From CAG-791 sp963655255 (GTDB lineage: Bacteria > Bacillota > Clostridia > Lachnospirales > Lachnospiraceae): 64,000 bases of DNA. A program made the position numbers and the translations under genes. The notes under the pieces are model-generated. The model was not told the DNA's origin, ran no database searches, and was given only the letters and a program-made list of their open reading frames with translations. Position 1 is the stretch's first letter, and each line of letters opens with the position of its first letter. Where the stretch lies: contig CAVKEB010000001.1 in assembly GCA_963655255.1 (NCBI GenBank), positions 1 to 64,000 of the forward strand, read 5' to 3'. Positions 58,004-64,000 of this stretch are shown here, in pieces.

Positions 58004-58804
58004 TTACTGCTGCGCTACGATTGCGTCCTGCACGCCGTACTGCTCTGCAATGTTCTGCATCGTGCCGTCCTCGTAGAGCTTCTTGAATTCATCATTAATA
58101 TAAGAAGCAAGATCGGAGCCCTTGCGGCAGCCGACGCCGTATTTCTCGGTGGTCAGCTCCAGCGTGTGAGTCAGCGTCGGATAATCTGTTCCGTCCCCGA
58201 TCATGGCTCCTGCCATCAGAAGGTCAATGATGCTCGCATCCGATGTTCCTGCGGAAACCTCCATCAGCGTATCGGCCTGTGAGGTCAGGGATGTATAGTT
58301 GAAACCGTTCTCCTTGGCCGCCTCTTCTCCTGCGGAACCTGCCTCTACCGCAAACGCAAGATCCTTCATGCTGTCTGCGTCCTTGTACTGGTCCGCCTTG
58401 TCTGCGGGGAGAACCACCACCTGCGCATTGTTGCAGTATGCGTTGGTGCACTCCATGGAGGAAGTCACCTCATCCGTCAGCGTCATGCCGTTCCAGACGA
58501 GATCAATGCTCTTGTTCTCGAGTTCCAGAATCTTGTTGTCCCAGTCGATCTCCACGAACTGAACATCCACGCCGAGATCCTTTGCAACCTGCTTCGCCAT
58601 ATCCGCATCGAAGCCGATCCAGTCGCCGTTCTCATCCTTATAATCCATCGGCTCGAAATTCGTGATTCCGACGATCAGGCTGCCCTTGTTCTTGATGTAG
58701 TCCACATCGCTGTCCGAACTGCCGGTACTCTTGCTCCCGCATCCTGCCAGCATACCTGCTGCCATCAGTCCGGTCAATACCACTGCCAGTACTCTCTTTT
58801 TCAT
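58004..58804 (-). CDS. Polar amino acid-binding lipoprotein
   Basis: 266-aa lipoprotein with lipobox MLAGC, then the binding-protein fold: GSLIVGITNFEPMDY, IGFDADMAKQVAKDLGV, IDLVWNGMTLTDE (family 3 signature) and CRKGSDLASYINDEF. The short Ser/Asp linker places it near the membrane. Ligand not identifiable; this subgroup often binds glutamine, cystine or histidine. ATG 58804 (MKKR) has GGGGAGG six bases upstream. A promoter lies at 58929-58957. Confidence 0.95.
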   Translation of the reverse strand: MKKRVLAVVLTGLMAAGMLAGCGSKSTGSSDSDVDYIKNKGSLIVGITNFEPMDYKDENGDWIGFDADMAKQVAKDLGVDVQFVEIDWDNKILELENKSIDLVWNGMTLTDEVTSSMECTNAYCNNAQVVVLPADKADQYKDADSMKDLAFAVEAGSAGEEAAKENGFNYTSLTSQADTLMEVSAGTSDASIIDLLMAGAMIGDGTDYPTLTHTLELTTEKYGVGCRKGSDLASYINDEFKKLYEDGTMQNIAEQYGVQDAIVAQQ

Positions 58805-58928
58805 AATCATCCTCCCCGCCGCGTCCGGTCGCGGCATCCACGCTGCCCGCGAAAATACTCTTTCGCAATTCCCGGACAGGTCTTGCTCCTGCTGCCTGTG
58901 TTTTGCTTCTGTGTTTTAATTGGCTATC

Positions 58929-58957
58929 ACTTTACCATATGAAAGTGCATGATGCAA
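58929..58957 (-). promoter_or_regulatory. Promoter candidate of the amino acid importer operon
   Basis: Minus-strand TTGCAT (58952-58957), 17-nt spacer, TAAAGT (58929-58934). The rest of 58805-59056 has no other recognisable element. Confidence 0.5.
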
Positions 58958-59056
58958 CCACCTTCCGGATAAAATTTGCAGGAAATGCGAATCCCGTTCC
59001 TCCGCTTCCTCCCATCACGCAGCCAATGCGGAACAGATTACCCCGGGCTCATATTG

Positions 59057-60727
59057 CTACAGCGTGACGCCGTCCTTGAAGATCGCAATCTCGCGGCAGC
59101 CGTGCTGCTCCGAAAGCGTCTCTTCTCCGGAGGCAACGCGGAGGACCTTGTCCAGAAGACGGTCTCCGGCTTCGTCCAGAGACTCCTTCCCTTCGGCCAC
59201 CGTCCCCGCGTTGAAGTCAATCCAGTTCTTCTTGTGTTCGGAAAGTGCCGTGTTCGTCGCAATCTTGACCGTCGGCGCCGGCGCCCCGAACGGGGTTCCC
59301 CGCCCTGTCGTGAACAGGATCAGATGCGCTCCCGCCGCCGTGAGGTCCGTGGCGCTCACCAGATCATTGCCGGGCCCGGAGAGGAGATTCAGCCCCTTTT
59401 TCGTGACCGGCTCCGCGTAATCAAGGACGTCCACGATCTGGGCGCTTCCGCCCTTCTGAACGCACCCGCAGGACTTGTCCTCCAGCGTCGTGATGCCGCC
59501 CTTCTTATTGCCCGGGGACGGATTCTCATAGACGACCTGCCCGTGATCCGTGAAATATTTCTTGAAATTATTCACCATGCGGACCGCCTTGTGGTAGACG
59601 TCCTCATTTTCACAGCGTGAGAACAGGATGTTCTCCGCGCCGAACATCTCCGGCACCTCGGTCAGAACCGTAGAGCCCCCGAGGGAAATCAGGCGGTCGG
59701 AGAAGCGTCCCACCGCCGGGTTCGCCGTGATTCCGGAAAGGCCGTCCGATCCGCCGCACTTCATGCCGACCACAAGCTCCGATGCCGGGATTTCCTCCCG
59801 GTGAAACTGCGCCGCGTAGCCCGCAAGTTCTCTCAGAAGCTGCGAGCCAGCCTCCAGCTCATCCTCTTCCTCCTGGCAGACGAGGAATTTAACCCGCTCC
59901 AGATCATAGTCCCCTAGGACTTTCCGGAACATCTCCGGCTGAAGATTCTCGCAGCCAAGAGACAGAACCAGAACGCCTCCCGCATTGGGATGACGGACCA
60001 GGGCGGCCAGAAGCTTTGCCGTGGTCGCAAGGTCCTCCCCCATCTGGGAACAGCCGTAGGGGTGGGGAAAATAGTACAGTCCGTCCACGGAGGCATAGGG
60101 ATTCTGTTCTTTTCCCGGATGCCCCTGCTCCTGAAGAACAGTGCCATCCGGATTTCTTTTATTCTCACATTCCAGGGCTGCATGTTCCCTCCGCCATCCG
60201 GCAGCGGTCAGCCCCTGATTCGCCTCCGTCAGCTCCTTCGCAATCCCGTTGACGCAGCCGACGAGCGGGATGATCCAGAGTTCATTCCGGATTCCCGCCT
60301 TTCCGTCCGGCCTCCGGTAGCCGCGGAAGGTTTTCGGTGAAACCGAAGGAAGCGGGTAGACCTTGTGATCATAGTGATACTCCGCGCTCTCCGAGAGCTC
60401 CGTTCTGGCATTGTGCGTATGAACCCAGCTTCCCGCCGGGATGTCCTCGGAGGCAAGCGCAATGGTGCAGCCGTACTTGATGATGGGTTCTCCCTCTGCG
60501 ATGTCTGTCAGGGCAATCTTGTGGCCGCGGGCGATCGGTTCTCTTGTCACGATGTGAACGGCTTTCTCCTTAAGATCGCAGGCCGATGCGCCTTCCGTTT
60601 CGAGTTCCGCTATTCGTGCATCTGCAGCTGCAAAGGGATTCTCTTCCAGGTCAATGCTCTCCCCTTTGGGAAGGTCCTCCAGGGCAACCGCCACATTGTC
60701 GGACGGATGGATGTGAATATATTTCAT
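59057..60727 (-). CDS. uxaA: Altronate dehydratase
   Basis: 556-aa cytosolic enzyme dehydrating D-altronate to 2-keto-3-deoxygluconate, the third step of galacturonate breakdown. The N-terminal SAF-like domain (about residues 1-95: REPIARGHKIALTDIAEGEPI) and the C-terminal catalytic part (GYRRPDGKAGIRNELW, GGSDGLSGITANPAVG, GRGTPFGAPAPTVKI) are clear. About 40-45 extra residues near 185-230 (REHAALECENKRNPDGTV region), before HPYGCSQMGED, make it longer than the roughly 495 aa usual for UxaA. GGAG precedes the ATG. It follows uxaB by 30 nt. Confidence 0.95.
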   Translation of the reverse strand: MKYIHIHPSDNVAVALEDLPKGESIDLEENPFAAADARIAELETEGASACDLKEKAVHIVTREPIARGHKIALTDIAEGEPIIKYGCTIALASEDIPAGSWVHTHNARTELSESAEYHYDHKVYPLPSVSPKTFRGYRRPDGKAGIRNELWIIPLVGCVNGIAKELTEANQGLTAAGWRREHAALECENKRNPDGTVLQEQGHPGKEQNPYASVDGLYYFPHPYGCSQMGEDLATTAKLLAALVRHPNAGGVLVLSLGCENLQPEMFRKVLGDYDLERVKFLVCQEEEDELEAGSQLLRELAGYAAQFHREEIPASELVVGMKCGGSDGLSGITANPAVGRFSDRLISLGGSTVLTEVPEMFGAENILFSRCENEDVYHKAVRMVNNFKKYFTDHGQVVYENPSPGNKKGGITTLEDKSCGCVQKGGSAQIVDVLDYAEPVTKKGLNLLSGPGNDLVSATDLTAAGAHLILFTTGRGTPFGAPAPTVKIATNTALSEHKKNWIDFNAGTVAEGKESLDEAGDRLLDKVLRVASGEETLSEQHGCREIAIFKDGVTL

Positions 60728-60757
60728 AATCGTTTTACTCCACGGATTCCCTGCCGG

Positions 60758-62257
60758 TCACAGCACCGACGCATATGCGGCCTCGGCACCTGCCTCGCGG
60801 ATGAGCGCAAGATCCGCCGCGACCTTTTCCTCCAGACCGCTCACCTTCGTGAGATCCCGGTCCCACATCTTCTCATTCGAAAGAACGGCATGGGCAAGCG
60901 TCTTCGCATCGTCGTCTTTGTGCTCCCAGTAGAAGTCCAGCACCCAGCTGTCGTCCTGAATCTTATACTCGTTTCCCGCGGGCCGCTTTCCGACAAGGGA
61001 GTCTGCCTCCCGGCGCTGCAGGTCACCAGAGAAAAACGCGATATAGGCCGCAAAGCCCATGCACAGCGCTTCCGGAAGCTTTCCAAATTTCTCCTCATAC
61101 TCCAGAAGGGACGGAAGATCCCTTGCCTTCCACTTGGAGGTCGAGTTCAGGGAGATGCTCATCAGCTGATGGTCCACGAACGGATTGTTGAAGCGGTCCG
61201 TCACGGCCGCCGCGAAGTTCTCGCAGTCCGCCCTGTCCAGCGGAAGGATCGGGATGACTTCATCAAACAGGAGCTTGTTCATAAAGCCGTGGATCGTCGT
61301 ATCCTGCATGCACTCGCGGACGATGTTCTTCCCGGCAAGGTAAGCCCCGAGGACAAAGCCGGTGTGCGCTCCGTTCAGGATCCGGACCTTTCTCTTCTTG
61401 TAGGGCGCAACCTCCGGAACGACATGGACATTCAGTCCCGCTCTCTTGAAGGGAAGCTTCTCCTCCAGCTCCTTCGGTCCTTCAATGTACCAGACGCCGA
61501 ACACCTCGCCGACATCCAGAAGGTCGTCCTCATAGCCGTTCTCTTTTGTCAGCGCTTCCACTTCCTTCGGATCGCGGATTCTTCCGGGAACGATGCGGTC
61601 CACGAGCGTCGAGCAGAAGAGGCACTCTTTTTCAATGTAGGAGGCAAAAGCCTCTCCGTAGCCCCAGTCCTTCGCGTGGCGCAGGACGTCCCTTTTCAGC
61701 TCCTGGCCGTTGGCGTCAATCAGCTCGCAGGAAAGGAAGGTGATTCCCGGCTTGCCCGCAAGAAACCGCTCATGCAGAAGAACCGTTACCTTGGCCGGGA
61801 AGCTGACCGGCGGCTGCTGGTCCGGCGTGCAGGAAGGGTCATAGGTGATGCCGGCCTCCGTTGTGTTGGATGCCATGTACTCCAGCTCATCGGAGCAGGC
61901 GATCTTGCGGATCGTCTCCCAGTCCGCCGCATCGTAAGGATTGTAGCAGGCATCCACGGCGGAGATCACGCGTTTGCGGTTCACCTTCTCTCCGTTCTCG
62001 GAGCCACGAAGATAGAGGGTATAGAGGCCTTCCTGTTCATTGATCAGTTTGGTCAATCCCTGTGCGATCGGTTGAACCAGGGCAATCTTCCCGTTCCAGC
62101 CGGCTTTTTCGTTGGACATGTCGAACCAGTAGTCCACAAAGGCACGGAGGAAATTTCCCTCGCCGAACTGCAGGACCTTCACGGGAGCGGCGCCCTTGTC
62201 CAGAATGTATCCCTGATAGCCGCTGTTTTTCAAAACGTCATAATTTAACTTTGCCAT
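60758..62257 (-). CDS. uxaB: Tagaturonate reductase
   Basis: 499-aa NAD-dependent enzyme reducing tagaturonate to altronate, of the polyol (mannitol) dehydrogenase family. GEGNFLRAFVDYWFD near residue 33 is the N-terminal motif, and KVRILNGAHTGFVLGAYLAG carries the catalytic Lys, Asn and His region. The tagaturonate branch is preferred over fructuronate or mannitol because altronate dehydratase follows. The ATG at 62257 has AAAGGAAA upstream preceded by a GCCGC hairpin; longer in-frame starts read through repeat DNA. Operon: alpha-toroid gene, uxaB, uxaA. Confidence 0.93.
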   Translation of the reverse strand: MAKLNYDVLKNSGYQGYILDKGAAPVKVLQFGEGNFLRAFVDYWFDMSNEKAGWNGKIALVQPIAQGLTKLINEQEGLYTLYLRGSENGEKVNRKRVISAVDACYNPYDAADWETIRKIACSDELEYMASNTTEAGITYDPSCTPDQQPPVSFPAKVTVLLHERFLAGKPGITFLSCELIDANGQELKRDVLRHAKDWGYGEAFASYIEKECLFCSTLVDRIVPGRIRDPKEVEALTKENGYEDDLLDVGEVFGVWYIEGPKELEEKLPFKRAGLNVHVVPEVAPYKKRKVRILNGAHTGFVLGAYLAGKNIVRECMQDTTIHGFMNKLLFDEVIPILPLDRADCENFAAAVTDRFNNPFVDHQLMSISLNSTSKWKARDLPSLLEYEEKFGKLPEALCMGFAAYIAFFSGDLQRREADSLVGKRPAGNEYKIQDDSWVLDFYWEHKDDDAKTLAHAVLSNEKMWDRDLTKVSGLEEKVAADLALIREAGAEAAYASVL

Positions 62258-62298
62258 TGTCAGAATTTCCTTTCTGCCGCAGTCTGCCTGCGGCGCAT

Positions 62299-62466
62299 GA
62301 GGAGAAATCCGCAGAGGCGGTTTCTCCGATGGGGAGCACGGCACGCTCCTGGTGCCTGCTCCAAGCACGAGGAGCCGCCATCAGGCAGCTTCAATTGCGC
62401 ACGAGGAGAAATCCGCGGAGGCGGTTTCTCCGATGGGGAGCACGGCACGCTCTTGGTGCCTGCTCC
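62299..62466 (-). repeat. Tandem duplicated E-H modules with a B variant between
   Basis: A 64-bp unit at 62299-62362 is repeated at 62403-62466 with two differences, one in a loop of each hairpin. In gene sense each unit is H (GGAGCA-GGCAC pairing with GTGCC-G-TGCTCC) followed by E (GGAGAAACCGC-CTCY-GCGG-A-TTTCTCC). Between them a B variant reads GAA, GCTGCC-TGAT-GGCGGC, TCC. It fills the gap between the alpha-toroid gene and uxaB. Confidence 0.8.
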
Positions 62467-62504
62467 TGACATAAGAAAGTGCCATCGGTCGGCCCCAAAT
62501 GTTA

Positions 62505-64000
62505 TTACCTCATCGACAGCTCCGTACCGTCCAGGCATCTCTCACATGCCTCCTCAAAGGCCGCCGCCGCAGCCCAGAGGTTATACGAGTACCAGGAGCT
62601 GTACGGCTTTCCGTCCGAATCCTTCTGAATCAGCAGGCCGTCCGACGGACACCACCGCTCCGAAAGAACTCCGTACCGGCCGTATCCGGTTTTCTCCGGA
62701 TACAGCTCCAGCGTCTGCATCATCCATGCCGTACCGTCCAGCGCGCGGTCCGTATAATAGTGGTCGCCGCTGACTCTCCCCAGATAATACAGATCGCTGT
62801 CCACGATCATTCCCATCGGGTGAATGTGCGGATTGGAGACAGACGTCACGCTCCCTCCGCAGGCATTCCAGCCATCCGCAAGCGGCCGGTATTCCGGATG
62901 CGTCCGGTAGCCGTACCGCCACAGGAATTCATAGTCCGCGCCGTTTTTCAGAGCGGTCAGATACTGATCCTTCCCGGTGTACTCGTGGAGAAGTCTGGCT
63001 CCGCGGATATAGGCAAGATTGCCTTCCTCATCCGGAGATTTCCAGGTGTCCATCGGCGTTCCACTGCAGGTAAGGCTTCGGACCGCTTTTCCGTAAAATT
63101 CAAGTGCCCGGTCGGCTGCCTGGAGGTACTTTTCCTCTCCTGTCATATGATACAGATATGCCGCGCACGGAACAAACCAGCAGCCGGCAAATCCGTTCCA
63201 GTCCGCCACTTCTTTTCTGTCCGTGCGGTAGGTATAGCCGAAGGCTCCGTCCTCTCTCTGCAGATCAATGACCGTATCGACCGTCTTCTGCGCCTTCTTC
63301 AGCCATTCCGCCGGATAGGTTCTGCCCGCCCGGTTCCGGAAATCAATGGTTTTCAAAATGTAGTGAACCGCACTGCCGACGGTGTACGCGCAGTGCACAT
63401 CCCTGGCGAGTCCGAATTCCGACCACCAGCCGTTCACCCATCTTCCCTTCTCGTTCTCCGCGGTCACTTCCACATGCGCCAGTCCCGAGGCTCCGTTGTA
63501 GCGATCCCGGATCTTGTCCGTATCAATCGGTGCGGTGAGATCATACAAAAGGCCGGAATCCTCGTTGAACGCAGCCGTGATTTTCGAAAACATCTGGCCA
63601 CCGGAAGCCGCATTCGCCAGAAGGCCGCTCGCTTCTTCTCCCAGAATATTCTCCGCCAGAATCAGCGGATAGGCCAGGACTCCGCCTCCCGTCCAGCCGA
63701 TCTCCCGGACATTTCTCCAGGGATGCAGCACCGGATTTTCAGGCGGCAGACAGTTGCAGTTGGTGTATTCACCGGACTCCGGGTTCCAGCTGATCCGGAC
63801 AAAGCTGGTAAGACACCCTTCCGCTGCCTCGCGGAACGTTTTCCGGTATGCCGCCCTCTCATGACGGAGCGCATACTCTCTCCGGATGATCTCATGAAGC
63901 GCAAGCCGCGGACAGTCGGGATCCCCGGCAGGAACATAGTAGATTCTGCCCCTGACCATACCCTTTTTCACCCAGTCCCCCGTGGAAGGCCCCGGCGTCC
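62505..64000 (-). CDS. Alpha-toroid glycosidase-like protein, 5' end outside window
   Basis: At least 498 codons; the frame stays open to the right edge (reading ...STGDWVKKGMVRG), so the true start is beyond 64000. The visible protein is a helical repeat with Trp-, Tyr- and Gly-rich loops (WNGFAGCWFVPCAAYLYHM, ALEFYGKAVRSL, CSGTPMDTW), like six-hairpin (alpha/alpha)6 glycosidases or polysaccharide lyase partners. No catalytic residues can be named with confidence. Position before uxaB-uxaA points to pectin or uronic acid breakdown. No signal peptide can be judged. Confidence 0.7.
   Translation of the reverse strand, partial: TPGPSTGDWVKKGMVRGRIYYVPAGDPDCPRLALHEIIRREYALRHERAAYRKTFREAAEGCLTSFVRISWNPESGEYTNCNCLPPENPVLHPWRNVREIGWTGGGVLAYPLILAENILGEEASGLLANAASGGQMFSKITAAFNEDSGLLYDLTAPIDTDKIRDRYNGASGLAHVEVTAENEKGRWVNGWWSEFGLARDVHCAYTVGSAVHYILKTIDFRNRAGRTYPAEWLKKAQKTVDTVIDLQREDGAFGYTYRTDRKEVADWNGFAGCWFVPCAAYLYHMTGEEKYLQAADRALEFYGKAVRSLTCSGTPMDTWKSPDEEGNLAYIRGARLLHEYTGKDQYLTALKNGADYEFLWRYGYRTHPEYRPLADGWNACGGSVTSVSNPHIHPMGMIVDSDLYYLGRVSGDHYYTDRALDGTAWMMQTLELYPEKTGYGRYGVLSERWCPSDGLLIQKDSDGKPYSSWYSYNLWAAAAAFEEACERCLDGTELSMR

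Noticed and set aside
62260..62368. Longer N-terminus for tagaturonate reductase
   Set aside because: The added codons read through E and H repeat hairpins, and the normal family start with a ribosome binding site is at 62257.
16..64000. tRNA and rRNA genes
   Set aside because: No cloverleaf-like CCA-ending or rRNA-like stretch was recognised by eye; a covariance-model scan would be needed to exclude them fully.

Overview
The window looks like the chromosome of a Gram-positive, low-oxygen gut-type bacterium of the Clostridia, most likely Lachnospiraceae. Reasons: a pyrophosphate-dependent phosphofructokinase, the anaerobic ribonucleotide reductase pair nrdDG, lipoprotein-type solute-binding proteins, strong GGAGG ribosome binding sites, many zinc-ribbon-plus-membrane-helix proteins, a pectin/galacturonate catabolic set, and fairly GC-rich coding DNA. 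No rRNA, tRNA, CRISPR array, transposase or phage gene was seen.

Layout. 1-3 kb: PPi-dependent phosphofructokinase (minus) and a transglutaminase-like lipoprotein (plus). 3.1-6.4 kb: five-gene type IV pilus / type II secretion-like operon (one GspF protein and four small membrane or pseudopilin-like proteins). 6.6-11.4 kb: minus-strand genes for cysteine desulfurase, an rRNA m5C methyltransferase, a LarC1-only nickel-pincer protein with a long His-rich insert, and a flavin reductase. 11.8-16.4 kb: secreted InlB-repeat protein and a 7TM/PAS/HD-GYP/PAS/GGDEF cyclic-di-GMP protein. 16.5-19.4 kb: nrdG and nrdD with a well-spaced pair of NrdR-like boxes upstream. 20-25.5 kb: rhodanese-TtcA fusion, GH4 alpha-galacturonidase-like enzyme, Tex. 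25.5-32.2 kb: a heterodimeric ABC exporter, an AhpD-like protein, an O-acetylserine-type beta-synthase and an amino-acid-binding lipoprotein. 32.6-35.0 kb: zinc-ribbon protein, DUF5685 protein, J-domain protein. 35.1-35.4 kb: a probable, previously unannotated type I toxin-antitoxin locus (32-aa membrane peptide with its own promoter, sequestered ribosome binding site, and convergent antisense RNA sharing a terminator). 35.4-47.5 kb: minus-strand cluster of seven zinc-ribbon/transmembrane proteins, one soluble triple-zinc-ribbon protein and a lipoprotein amidase, driven from about 47.6 kb, with two divergent paralogous HTH regulators (47.8-50.4 kb). The second regulator is split by a -1 frameshift located exactly on a G_GGA_AAG heptamer followed by a stem-loop. 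50.5-52 kb: infC-rpmI-rplT with an AUU start and a leader attenuator. 52.2-56.1 kb: asnB, a TrmH-family methyltransferase, ROK glucokinase. 56.3-58.8 kb: a polar amino acid ABC importer. 59-64 kb: altronate dehydratase, tagaturonate reductase and an edge-truncated alpha-toroid protein, which together with the GH4 enzyme suggest growth on pectin-derived galacturonate.

A recurrent feature is a family of modular palindromic elements that fill many minus-strand gaps. Several modules have whole stems replaced with pairing kept while flanks and loops stay constant. One module, ending CTCAGYGAGGTA, supplies the Shine-Dalgarno sequence of the following gene in at least four places; others abut or contain the stop codon of the preceding gene. 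They look like transcribed, RNA-structured, mobile or duplicating intergenic elements. Together with the type I toxin-antitoxin locus and the apparent programmed frameshift they are the most novel items here.
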